In this document: in pieces, positions 7,516 through 14,976 of the stretch
How positions within the stretch are numbered: position 1 is the first letter of the stretch
Layout of the letters: each line of letters begins with the position of its first letter
NCBI GenBank assembly: GCA_019308625.1
Contig: JAFDHU010000006.1
Span: 1 to 24,796 of the forward strand
DNA: 24,796 bases
Direction: 5' to 3'
Source of the DNA: Deltaproteobacteria bacterium
GTDB lineage: Bacteria; Desulfobacterota; Desulfobaccia; Desulfobaccales; 0-14-0-80-60-11
Translations under genes and position numbers: made by a program
The notes under the pieces: generated by a model
Told to the model about the DNA's origin: nothing
The model's database searches: none
The model's input: the letters and a program-made list of their open reading frames with translations, nothing else

Positions 7516-9228
7516 ATGAACACCAGCCCTCAGCCTGCCCCAATCCGTTGGACGGAGGTGGGACTGCTTCTCCTGAGTGCGGCCGCCCTGTTCCTGGTGG
7601 CCCATTTCCCTGCCCTGGTCAACGAATACGTCATCAATGATGATGTGCGCCAGCAGATTTTCTGGATGCAGCAGTGGCAGGATCCCGAGCTGTTCCGGCA
7701 CGACCTGCTGGCCGAGTATGCCCGCCATTACGTGCCCTGGGGGGTGAAGGGACTCTACTGGCTGGCTGCCGGCCTCATGAGTCCGCTCTGGTTCTCCAAG
7801 CTTCTGCCCGGTTTTCTGTTTGTCTGCCTGAGTCTCTGCCTTTATCTGATTACTCTGAAAATCCTGGACCGGCGCCTAGCCTGGATTACGGTGGGGGTGT
7901 TCTGGCTGATGCCCTTTTTTCTCGGGCGCTTGGCCGGCGGCCTGCCCCGGGCTTTCGCCGCGCCGCTGCTGGCTGTCTTTCTGCTGGCCTGGTTGGCCGA
8001 CCGGCCCCGGAGCATGGCCCTGAGCGTGCTGGCTATGGCCCTGTTTATCCCTTACATTTTTCCTCTAGCCGCCGGTGCAGCCCTGCTGGGCTGGGCGGAC
8101 AGCCGCTGCCGTGCCGTTTCCGGGCCCCCCTTCCCCCGCCGCCCCGGCCATTTTGTCTGGCTGGTCCTGGGCGCCCTTCTGGTAGTGCTGTTCAATTACC
8201 AGCTTACCGCGGCCGGATTCGGCCCCCTGGTGAGCGCCGCGGACATGGCTGGCCGCTTGGAGTTTTCCTCCCGGGGGCGCTACCCCGTTGTTCCGCCTCC
8301 CTCCTTTTTGTGGGAGCTGGCTGCCCCCTGGGAGTACATCGCCCCTTTCCGCGAGGCGGGCATCTTTGCCGGGGCTCTGGTATGCGTCCTGTTGCTCGTA
8401 GCCGCGGTGGCGGGTCTGCGCCGGCTGGATTGGCGCAACCTGGGCCCCCGGCTATGGCCCATCGGCTATCTGCTTCTGGCCTCTCTGGCCCTCTATGCCC
8501 TGGCCCGGCTATTTCTCCTCAAGCTTTTCATCCCCGGCCGGTATCTGACCTATACCCTCAACCTGGTCTACTGTGTGGGGCTGGCTCTGGGTTTTTACGG
8601 CTTGAGTCAGAATCTGCGGCTCTCCCGGCACCAAGCCGCCGCCTTGGTTCTGGCAGTGCTGGCCCTGAGCGGCTGGCGTCTGAGGATGGTGGGCCTGTAT
8701 GATTACTCGGGCTATCAGCCGCTGTTTGTCTCTCTGGCCGCTACCCCCAAGGACGCCCTCATCGCCGCCCACCCTTATCTGGCGGACAATATCCCCACCT
8801 TTGCCCGGCGGCGGACCCTGGCCACCTTTGAGCTGGCCCATCCCTGGAGCCGGGGCTACTGGGCCAAGCTCAAGCCCCGCCTGGAGGATTTGTTTGCGGC
8901 CTACTACGCCTCCGACCCCCGGGCGGTTTGGGCCTTCGGCCGGAAATATAGGGTTTCCTTCCTGGTGGTGGACCGGCGGCATTTCACTCCGGCCTTTCTG
9001 GCCCACCGTCCCTTTTTCGCCCCGTTTGACAAGCAGATCCGCCGGCTGGCCCGACAGGGCCGTCCCTTTGTGCTACTCCAGCCGGAAAGGCTGGGAGGCC
9101 GCACCATCAGGGTCAACCAGGACCTCTGGCTCCTGGACCTGCGCTTCCATCAGGCCAAGGAGCCTTCTCTGAAAAAGGCGGCGTTGGGCCGAGGCGCGTC
9201 GGATTCCCCATTGCCAGGCCGAGAATAA
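7516..9228 (+). CDS. Polytopic membrane protein, GT-C glycosyltransferase-like
   Basis: A 570-residue integral membrane protein with roughly 10-12 hydrophobic segments between residues 14 and 390, then a soluble C-terminal part of about 170 residues. After the first membrane segment a loop carries YVINDDVRQQ; paired acidic residues in this first outer loop are the hallmark of GT-C enzymes that use polyprenyl-phosphate sugars (ArnT, PMT, PglB families). The shape fits, but I do not recognise the exact family, and a non-catalytic membrane protein is possible. It follows the acyltransferase-like gene by 4 bases, so both are probably made together. A role in adding a sugar to a lipid at the outer face of the inner membrane is inference. 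Confidence 0.6.
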   Translation: MNTSPQPAPIRWTEVGLLLLSAAALFLVAHFPALVNEYVINDDVRQQIFWMQQWQDPELFRHDLLAEYARHYVPWGVKGLYWLAAGLMSPLWFSKLLPGFLFVCLSLCLYLITLKILDRRLAWITVGVFWLMPFFLGRLAGGLPRAFAAPLLAVFLLAWLADRPRSMALSVLAMALFIPYIFPLAAGAALLGWADSRCRAVSGPPFPRRPGHFVWLVLGALLVVLFNYQLTAAGFGPLVSAADMAGRLEFSSRGRYPVVPPPSFLWELAAPWEYIAPFREAGIFAGALVCVLLLVAAVAGLRRLDWRNLGPRLWPIGYLLLASLALYALARLFLLKLFIPGRYLTYTLNLVYCVGLALGFYGLSQNLRLSRHQAAALVLAVLALSGWRLRMVGLYDYSGYQPLFVSLAATPKDALIAAHPYLADNIPTFARRRTLATFELAHPWSRGYWAKLKPRLEDLFAAYYASDPRAVWAFGRKYRVSFLVVDRRHFTPAFLAHRPFFAPFDKQIRRLARQGRPFVLLQPERLGGRTIRVNQDLWLLDLRFHQAKEPSLKKAALGRGASDSPLPGRE

Positions 9229-9238
9229 GGATTAAAAT
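9211..9238 (+). promoter_or_regulatory. Possible promoter for the thioredoxin-fold gene
   Basis: TTGCCA (9211-9216) and TAAAAT (9233-9238) are 16 bases apart at the end of the membrane-protein gene, and an AT-rich stretch follows. This is a fair sigma-70-like match in an otherwise GC-rich region, but it was found by eye only. Confidence 0.3.
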
Positions 9239-9333
9239 ATTCGCAATATATTTACCTTCGGCCTGCAGATGCTGTCTTATCAGGGAGAAGTCCGAAAAAC
9301 GGGCGGCAGCCGAACAACTTCAGGGAGCGGGAG

Positions 9334-9885
9334 ATGAGGAAGATAAGAGGAATGCTCTCCATCTGGCTGGCGTTGGTGTTTCTGGGTGGTGTGCCCGGGC
9401 TGGCCCGGGCCGGCTACCCGGGGTTGGGAAAACCGGCCCCTCCGTTTGTAGTGTCCTCAGCCGCCGGCGACAGGCTCACTCTGGACATGTTGCGGGGCAA
9501 GGTAGTGGTCATGTTTTATGAATCCCGGCATGTCATCCGGCAGAATCTGGAGCTGAAAAACGAGTTGAAAAGGCTGTACCGGGCGCAGCCCGACAGGATA
9601 AAGCGGACCATCTTCCGGCTGGTGGTCATCAATTGCGCCGAAGCCAACTTTGTTACCCGGCCCTTTTGGAAAAGCAAACTCACGCAGCATTCCCGGAAGG
9701 AGGGCTTCCCCATTTACGGGGACTGGACCGGTAGCATATTGCCCAAGTACCGGCTTCAACCTGAGGCCAGCAACTTCCTCATCATAGACCAACAGGGAAT
9801 CATTCGCTATTATGCGGCTGGTCGGGTAAATCGCAGCAGATTTGGGGAGATCAAACGCCTGCTGTCCAGCCTGGTGGCCCAGTAA
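9334..9885 (+). CDS. Secreted thioredoxin-fold protein lacking CXXC (YtfJ-like)
   Basis: A 183-residue protein with a clear signal peptide (MRKIRGMLSIWLALVFLGGV..., likely cut after LARA). The mature part has the redoxin layout: LGKPAPPFVV, then a strand KVVVMFYES where TlpA-type proteins carry the WC-x-x-C active site, then SNFLIIDQQGIIRYYAAG at the cis-Pro/C-terminal strands. No CXXC is present; the mature protein has a single Cys, in INCAEANF. The layout resembles E. coli YtfJ, a periplasmic thioredoxin-fold protein of unknown role. It cannot be a normal disulfide oxidoreductase; a structural or binding role is likelier. AGGGAG / GGGAG precedes the ATG. Confidence 0.7.
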   Translation: MRKIRGMLSIWLALVFLGGVPGLARAGYPGLGKPAPPFVVSSAAGDRLTLDMLRGKVVVMFYESRHVIRQNLELKNELKRLYRAQPDRIKRTIFRLVVINCAEANFVTRPFWKSKLTQHSRKEGFPIYGDWTGSILPKYRLQPEASNFLIIDQQGIIRYYAAGRVNRSRFGEIKRLLSSLVAQ

Positions 9886-9898
9886 AGGCCAAGCCAAA

Positions 9899-9913
9899 CC
9901 CTGCCTAGCAGGG
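9899..9913. terminator. Small hairpin after the thioredoxin-fold gene
   Basis: CCCTGC-CTA-GCAGGG forms a perfect 6-base stem 13 bases after the stop codon. No T-run follows, so termination here is only possible. The rest of the interval up to 10181 shows no gene I can support. Confidence 0.25.
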
Positions 9914-10181
9914 CCTCAGGGAAAAGATTGTCCGTCCAGAGCGATATGACATAGTGATTGACGCCCTGCTTCTGGGGCGAAAAGATAGAAGAGCGCTTTG
10001 GTAGAGTTACAACCGGAAAGAGCTTGATGGGGAAGAGGTCGGTTAGAAGCCGCAAAAGGATGATTTTGTCTTTGGGCCCACATTCAGCCTCCACGGCTCT
10101 CTGAGAATCTCGCTGGCGACCGGTCAGGTGCTCTTGTTGCCCTCTCTGAAAGGAAAAGTGGAAAAGGAGGTGGCAGTCATC

Positions 10182-11222
10182 GTGCTGGAACACTACAAGA
10201 GGATTCTGGTGACTGGAGGCTTGGGCTTTATCGGTCGGCATCTCGTCCGGGCCTTGCTTGATTTGGGGAAGGAAGTGGTCATTTTGGACAACCTGGCCAC
10301 CGTGACGGACCCTTCCCCTCCTGCCGGGTCCACGCTGATTAAAGCTGACATCCGGGATTCCCGGAAGGTGGCCGAGGCTGTCCGGGGAACCGCACCTGAG
10401 CTGGTGTTTCACGTGGCCGCCAATGCCAGCGGCACGGTGTCCGTAGAGGAGCCACGTCTGGATTTTGACACCAATGCCCGGGGAACTTTTAATGTCCTGG
10501 AGGCCTCCCTGGCTGCCAGAGTGACAAGGTTCGTCTATGTGTCCTCGGCTTCGGTATACGGCCGGCCACAATACTTCCCCATGGATGAGGGGCATCCCCG
10601 CAGTCCGTTTGTGCCCTATGGCACCTCCAAGCTGACAGGGGAAGTGTACACTTCCACTTTCTTTACCACTTATGATTTGCCCACCGTAATCGCCCGGCCG
10701 TTTTGTGTTTACGGCCCCGGCGAAAATCCCCGGACCGCCTTGGTGGAAGTGGGGCGCTACCTGCGCTGGCACCTGAACCACAAGCCCATCCAGATTGTGG
10801 GGGACAAGCATCGCAAGACCAGGGATTTCGTGCATGTCAGCGATGTGGTGAGGGGCCTGCTGCTGGTGGCTGATAAAGCCGCTCCCGGTGAAATTTTCAA
10901 TTTCGGGTCCGGGGAGGAGGTGTCCATGCTGCAGTTGGCCGAAATTATCGGGGAGGTTACCGGCCGGCCGGCGGAAATCCGGGAGCTGTCGCATATCAAG
11001 GATGACACCTACCGGCTGGTGTCCGACATCTCCAGGCTCCGGGCCCTGGGCTATGAACCTCGTTTTTCCCTGAGGGAGGGGTTGCGGCAGTTGGCTGCGG
11101 AGCTGGGGGATTATCCGGAGCTGCCGGGCACGGCCACCATCTTCAAGAAGGGGCAGCAGGCGGAGCAGATGGACCCCCAGGATTCCGCTCTCCGGCCAGC
11201 CAAGGACCTGCTGGCCCAGTAA
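10182..11222 (+). CDS. NAD-dependent nucleotide-sugar epimerase/dehydratase (extended SDR)
   Basis: A 346-residue extended short-chain dehydrogenase. NAD binding: TGGLGFIGRHL at 11-21, with VVILDN at the end of the second strand and ADIRD near 55-59. Active site: VSSASVYG (120-127) and Tyr146-x3-Lys150 (YGTSK). The C-terminal part has ARPFCVYGPG and KTRDFVHVSDVV, typical of enzymes acting on UDP- or dTDP-sugars such as GalE/RmlB relatives. The exact sugar cannot be told. I chose GTG 10182 because AGGAGG lies at 10165-10170 and the Rossmann fold starts 8 residues later; longer upstream starts add residues without conservation. The last ~30 residues are a variable tail. It may supply the sugar for the GT-C-like protein upstream; that link is inference. 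Confidence 0.85.
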   Translation: MLEHYKRILVTGGLGFIGRHLVRALLDLGKEVVILDNLATVTDPSPPAGSTLIKADIRDSRKVAEAVRGTAPELVFHVAANASGTVSVEEPRLDFDTNARGTFNVLEASLAARVTRFVYVSSASVYGRPQYFPMDEGHPRSPFVPYGTSKLTGEVYTSTFFTTYDLPTVIARPFCVYGPGENPRTALVEVGRYLRWHLNHKPIQIVGDKHRKTRDFVHVSDVVRGLLLVADKAAPGEIFNFGSGEEVSMLQLAEIIGEVTGRPAEIRELSHIKDDTYRLVSDISRLRALGYEPRFSLREGLRQLAAELGDYPELPGTATIFKKGQQAEQMDPQDSALRPAKDLLAQ

Positions 11223-11287
11223 TATCAAAATTTCCGGTCGTCCGGGGGAGGGCCTGGCGCCCCTGCCTTCCTCTTGATCTATCAGGG

Positions 11288-11407
11288 TGTTGAAAAACTT
11301 TGTCTTGTCACCCTGAACGAAGTGAAGGGTCTAGGAACTGGTTGAAATTACTAGATTCTTCGCTTCGCTCAGAATGACAAGGGTTGCTTTTCAAGAGTTT
11401 TTCAACA
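11288..11407. mobile_element. MITE-like palindromic repeat element
   Basis: The ends are a 12-base perfect inverted repeat (TGTTGAAAAACT at 11288-11299 and its complement at 11396-11407). Inside are two 27-base arms (11306-11332 and 11353-11379) that pair with each other with six mismatches; each arm also contains its own small palindrome (CTTCGCTTCG type). The TGTCATTCTGAGCGAAG arm is a form I remember from dispersed non-coding repeats in draft genomes of Desulfobacterota and other phyla. There is no coding capacity. It fills the gap between two convergent genes and ends 6 bases before the hydrolase stop, so its folded RNA may also serve as a two-way terminator. Confidence 0.7.
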
Positions 11408-11412
11408 GCCTT

Positions 11413-12360
11413 CTATTCCTTGTTCTGCCTTGGGGCCCTAGCCAGCAGGGCCAAGGCGGCCGCCTCAATCAGCCGGTGGTTTTCCAGCTTTTCCAGCCAG
11501 TGCCTGGGAATGGCTCCAAGGCCCAGGTAGGCCCCGGACACTGCCCCGGCCATGGCCCCCAGGGTGTCCCGATCGCCGCCGTGCAGCACCGCGTCCCAGA
11601 GGCAATCTGCATAGGAATGGGGATGGCTTAAGAAGGCAAACAGGGCAAAGGGCAGGGATTCATCCACCGCCACGGACTGGCCCAGGGCCCGGGCCGCCGC
11701 CGCCGGGGGCGTGGCAGCGGCCAGCAGGTCGCCCAGCAGGCAGAGCTTGGCCTGCATTTCCGGTGTCCGGGCACAGGCCCGCAGGCCGGCCAGAAAGGCC
11801 TCCCGGGGAAAGGGCTCCCGAGGGTTGAGCTTTACGGCCTGGGCCACGGCCAGGGCCTGCACTGCGGCTCCGTCTGCGCCCAGGGGATGGGCATGGGTGA
11901 CCGCCGCCGAGGCCGCGGCTTGCTCATAGATCTCCGGGGAGTCATAGAAAAAAAGCCCCAGGGGGGCCACCCGCATGGCCGCACCGTTGCCGAAGGAACC
12001 GGCTCCGCCGAACAGAAGCCGGGCAGCCTCCACATAGGAGAGGCCCAGGCCTTGGGCCATCTGGAAGACGGTGGGCGGGCCGCCGGCATAGCCCCGCCAG
12101 GGTTCTTTAAGGAAGTTGCGGTGGAAGGTGCGCCCCAGGTCCTCCTGATCCAGAATTCCCCGCCGGGCCAGGGATTCAGCCAGCCCCAGGGCCATGGCGG
12201 TGTCGTCGGTATAGCGCAGCATCTCGGCCCGAGCCAAGGCGGCCTCCAGGCTTTGCCTATCCCGGTACCGGAAGGCCAGCTCCCCGATGGCATCTCCCAA
12301 GGCCCCGCCGAGGAGACAGCCCAGGTATTTGGATTTTTTATCCTGGCTATCGGCAGGCAA
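11413..12360 (-). CDS. ADP-ribosylglycohydrolase (DraG/ARH3 family)
   Basis: A 315-residue all-helical hydrolase that removes ADP-ribose from proteins or small molecules using two metal ions (Mg or Mn). Seen in order: GALGDAIGE (19-27), the metal-binding YTDDTAMALG (50-59), GNGAAMRVAPLG (124-135), THAHPLG (155-161) and GGDRDTLGAMAGAVSGAYLG (261-280) with Asp263, Asp265 and Thr266. All metal ligands look intact, so it should be active. The start is TTG, supported by AAAGGAGG 5 bases upstream; that site overlaps the stop codon of pckA, 11 bases away. Cotranscription and coupled translation with PEP carboxykinase are therefore very likely. The ADP-ribosylated target is unknown; no ADP-ribosyltransferase is in the window. 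Confidence 0.92.
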   Translation of the reverse strand: MPADSQDKKSKYLGCLLGGALGDAIGELAFRYRDRQSLEAALARAEMLRYTDDTAMALGLAESLARRGILDQEDLGRTFHRNFLKEPWRGYAGGPPTVFQMAQGLGLSYVEAARLLFGGAGSFGNGAAMRVAPLGLFFYDSPEIYEQAAASAAVTHAHPLGADGAAVQALAVAQAVKLNPREPFPREAFLAGLRACARTPEMQAKLCLLGDLLAAATPPAAAARALGQSVAVDESLPFALFAFLSHPHSYADCLWDAVLHGGDRDTLGAMAGAVSGAYLGLGAIPRHWLEKLENHRLIEAAALALLARAPRQNKE

Positions 12361-12371
12361 GCGCTCCTCCT

Positions 12372-13964
12372 TTAGGGCGCCGCCCCGGGTCCGGCCTGAC
12401 GCACCGCCGGGTCTACGTTGGGGGCGTACTTCTGAAAATTCTCCCGGAACAGGTAAATCAAATGCTGGGCGGTGCGGTCGTAGGCCTCCTTATCGGCCCA
12501 GGTGTTGCGGGGGTTAAGAATCTCCTCCGGCACCCCCGGGCAGGCGGCCGGCACCAGCAGGCCGAAGGCGGGGTCCGGGTGGAAGGGGACCTTCTGCAGT
12601 TCGCCGGTCAAGGCTGCCCGCAGCAGGGCCCGGGAATAGGCGATTTCGCAGCGGCGACCCACCCCGAAGGGTCCGCCGGTCCAGCCGGTGTTCACCAGCC
12701 AGCAGGTCACCTGGTGCTTGATGATTTTTTCCCAGAACAGGCGGGCGTACACCTCCGCCGGCAGGGCCATAAAGGGCGCGCCAAAACAGGTGCTGAAGGT
12801 GGCCGTGGGCTCGGCGCCCACACCCCGCTCAGTGCCCGCCACCTTGGCGGTATAGCCGCTCAGGAAGAGATAGGTGGCCTGCTCCGGAGTCAGCTTGGCG
12901 ATGGGAGGCAGAACCCCGAAGGCATCGCAGGTAAGCATGAAGATATGCTGAGGGTGGCCGCCCACCCCTTCCCGCACGATTCTTTTCAGGTGAGTGATGG
13001 GGTAAGCCGCCCGGGTGTTCTCCGTCAGGGAATCGTCGTTCAGATCCAGCCGCCGGGTCTCCAGGTCAATGCCCACGTTCTCCAGGATGGTGCCGAAGCG
13101 GCGGGTGCATTCATAAATCTCCGGCTCCTCCGCGGGATTGAGGCGGATCACTTTGGCATAGCAGCCGCCCTCAAAGTTGAACACCCCCTGCTCGCTCCAG
13201 CCGTGCTCATCGTCGCCGATGAGGCGGCGCTCCGGGTCGGCGGACAAAGAGGTCTTGCCGGTGCCCGACAACCCGAAAAACAGAGCCACATCGCCCTTTT
13301 CCCCCATATTGGCGGAGCAGTGCATGGACAGCACTTCCTGCCGGGGCAGATAATAGTTGAGAATGGTGAAAATGGATTTCTTGATTTCCCCGCCGTAGCT
13401 GGTACCCCCGATAACGATTAGTTTTTTGGCAAAATTCACGATGATGAAAGCCTCGGAGTTGGTGCCGTCAATCTCCGGCACGGCATGAAAGTCAGGGGCC
13501 GAAATCACCGTGAACTGGGGCTGGTGGGTTTTTAATTTCTCCCGGTCTTTAATCTGCACGAACATGTTCCGGGCAAAGAGGTTCTGCCAGGCCTTGGTGT
13601 TGATGACCCGGATGGGGATCTGATACCGGGGATCGGCGCCGGCGTAGCAGTCCTGAATGAAGATCTCCCGGCCCTGCAGGAACGCCAGCAGGCGGGCATG
13701 CAGCACCTCAAACTTCTCCGGGGCTATGGGCTGGTTCTGGTCGCCCCAGGAAATGTAATCGGCGCTGGTGGGTTCATACACAATGAACTTGTCCCGGGGC
13801 GAGCGGCCGGTATAGGCGCCGGTGCGCACTACAATGGGCCCCAGATGGGCGATGAGGCCCTCATTGCGGGAGACAATCTTCTCATACAACGCCGGGGTGG
13901 AAGGATTCCAGTTGACGCTGGCAACATTTCTGATGCCGTGGTATTCCAGGCCATAGGTGGTCAT
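12372..13964 (-). CDS. pckA: Phosphoenolpyruvate carboxykinase (ATP)
   Basis: ATP-dependent PEP carboxykinase, 530 residues, the usual length. It converts oxaloacetate and ATP to PEP, CO2 and ADP in the cytoplasm: gluconeogenesis, or CO2 fixation in reverse. Motifs: TGRSPRDKF with Arg55 (substrate), GGTSYGGE (186-193), the P-loop GLSGTGKTS (231-239) and the metal/kinase-2 motif LIGDDEHGW (248-256). All key residues seem present. The ATG has GAGGTGA 6 bases upstream. A promoter (14031-14058) and a leader hairpin (13981-14007) precede it. It is first in an operon with the ADP-ribosylglycohydrolase and lies head to head with the region leading to the tandem malic enzyme, which acts at the same metabolic node. 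Confidence 0.97.
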   Translation of the reverse strand: MTTYGLEYHGIRNVASVNWNPSTPALYEKIVSRNEGLIAHLGPIVVRTGAYTGRSPRDKFIVYEPTSADYISWGDQNQPIAPEKFEVLHARLLAFLQGREIFIQDCYAGADPRYQIPIRVINTKAWQNLFARNMFVQIKDREKLKTHQPQFTVISAPDFHAVPEIDGTNSEAFIIVNFAKKLIVIGGTSYGGEIKKSIFTILNYYLPRQEVLSMHCSANMGEKGDVALFFGLSGTGKTSLSADPERRLIGDDEHGWSEQGVFNFEGGCYAKVIRLNPAEEPEIYECTRRFGTILENVGIDLETRRLDLNDDSLTENTRAAYPITHLKRIVREGVGGHPQHIFMLTCDAFGVLPPIAKLTPEQATYLFLSGYTAKVAGTERGVGAEPTATFSTCFGAPFMALPAEVYARLFWEKIIKHQVTCWLVNTGWTGGPFGVGRRCEIAYSRALLRAALTGELQKVPFHPDPAFGLLVPAACPGVPEEILNPRNTWADKEAYDRTAQHLIYLFRENFQKYAPNVDPAVRQAGPGAAP

Positions 13965-13980
13965 GAGCCATCACCTCGCA

Positions 13981-14007
13981 CCGGGCTGAGGCAGGGCAGC
14001 AGCCCGG
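13981..14007 (-). promoter_or_regulatory. Leader hairpin next to the pckA ribosome binding site
   Basis: CCGGGCTG (13981-13988) pairs perfectly with CAGCCCGG (14000-14007), giving an 8-base stem with an 11-base loop in the untranslated leader. It ends 3 bases before the GAGGTGA ribosome binding site (13971-13977). It may tune translation or protect the 5' end; no known riboswitch is recognised. Confidence 0.4.
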
Positions 14008-14030
14008 ATATCGGATTTCACCAAATTTCA

Positions 14031-14058
14031 ATTGTATCTGAACATACTGGGCGGTCAA
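14031..14058 (-). promoter_or_regulatory. Sigma-70-type promoter of pckA
   Basis: On the minus strand TTGACC (14058-14053) and TACAAT (14036-14031) are separated by 16 bases, both close to consensus. Transcription would start near 14024, giving a leader of about 60 bases. The -10 is embedded in TTCA-N8-TGAA, a weak dyad that might be an operator. Confidence 0.65.
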
Positions 14059-14152
14059 AGGTGCCCCTTAAGTTTTTCGGGTATAATTAGGAAAAACTGG
14101 AAACCCCGGGACCAAGGGGCCGGTCGGGCTGTTTCCCTGCTCAGGCTGCCGG

Positions 14153-14768
14153 ATGGAACTGCTTTTCCTGTATCATACCTGGTTGAGAGGCGCGCTGGAG
14201 GCCTTTGCCTCCTCTCTGAGTCCGCCGACCCTGCGAGGGCGGCCCATTCTGCTGTCGCCCCGGCAGTATGCCGCAGCCCTGATGCAGGCCTACTTGGGTC
14301 ACAACTCCCTGGCCTGGATTGCCCAGGTCATGGACCTTCCGGGAGACCCTGCTCCTGCACGACTTTTCGCTGCCGCGCTGCGGCGCCGTGGCCGGGGAGT
14401 TCTGCCTGCTGGAGGACAGCCTCCGGGTGCGGCTGCGGGTGCAGCTTTATGAAATCTTCTACCCTTTAGGGGAGAAGCTCCGCCGCCGCCATCGCCAAGG
14501 GCTCCCCCTGGAGGCTTACGACCTGGCAATCTTCCGCCGGCTGTTTCTGTTTTTTCTGTGTCTGGAACACTACTGGCCCAGCCCTCTGGGTAAGGTTATG
14601 CGGGATAAATTTATCCCCCTGAGCCGGGAAGTGGTGTGGCCTGCTTTGGGGCAGCCTTGGCCGGAGAACCTCCTCCAGGACCTGGAAAGCCCGTCTCTGG
14701 CGGAGCTCACTGCCCTGCTGGCGGCCAAGCTCACCGACACTCTGGCCCAACTGCACCTGCTGAATTGA
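14153..14768 (+). pseudogene. Frame-split hypothetical gene
   Basis: Two protein-like frames join to one product of about 205 residues. The first reads from ATG 14153 (ELLFLYHTWLRGALEAF..., then YLGHNSLAWIAQVMDLP, which looks like a small helix-turn-helix). From about 14340 its sense is lost in Gly/Ala/Pro-rich text. In the next frame the sense continues as RETLLLHDFSLPRCG... down to KLTDTLAQLHLLN and a stop at 14768. Skipping one base near 14339 (in CCTTCCGGGAG) restores a single frame. This may be a true frameshift mutation, a sequencing error in the C/G run, or programmed frameshifting; no slippery heptamer is evident. I do not recognise the family. A TATAAT at 14082-14087 may belong to its promoter, but no -35 accompanies it. 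Confidence 0.55.
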
Positions 14769-14834
14769 TCTGGCTGGCCGAGAAGATGGAAAGGCGGAAA
14801 AATGGACTCAGCCAGCTCCAGCCTCCAAGGAGGC

Positions 14835-14888
14835 CCTAAGGGGTAAAAGAGGAACGGGCAGGGGTCTTGGTCCGCTGGCCCCCTTAGG
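14835..14888. repeat. Inverted repeat before the malic enzyme gene
   Basis: CCTAAGGGG (14835-14843) and CCCCTTAGG (14880-14888) are a perfect 9-base dyad with a 36-base loop, lying between the frame-split gene and the malic enzyme gene. A weak CTTTT follows. It could end the upstream transcript or act in the leader of the next gene. Confidence 0.35.
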
Positions 14889-14976
14889 AAACTTTTAGTC
14901 CGGTCTCTCCTTAAACCATGTAAGTTTTGGCTATAAAAAGGAAGAAAATTCCATCAGTTCCCTGTGAGGCTCGATT

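Noticed and set aside
10182..11222. Epimerase as a ceramide reductase (CerR-like)
   Set aside because: CerR is also an SDR-type enzyme, which would suit the lipid idea, but TRDFVHVSDVV and the C-terminal domain are typical of nucleotide-sugar enzymes, so the sugar role is preferred.
9810..11228. Minus-strand open frame of 472 codons
   Set aside because: It runs antisense through the epimerase gene and into the thioredoxin-fold gene, with composition of a shadow frame and no recognisable domain.
12462..13421. Plus-strand open frame of 319 codons
   Set aside because: Antisense to pckA, without a ribosome binding site or conserved motif.
14082..14087. TATAAT as a promoter for the frame-split gene
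   Set aside because: The hexamer is perfect, but no acceptable -35 lies 15-19 bases upstream; it is kept only as a remark.
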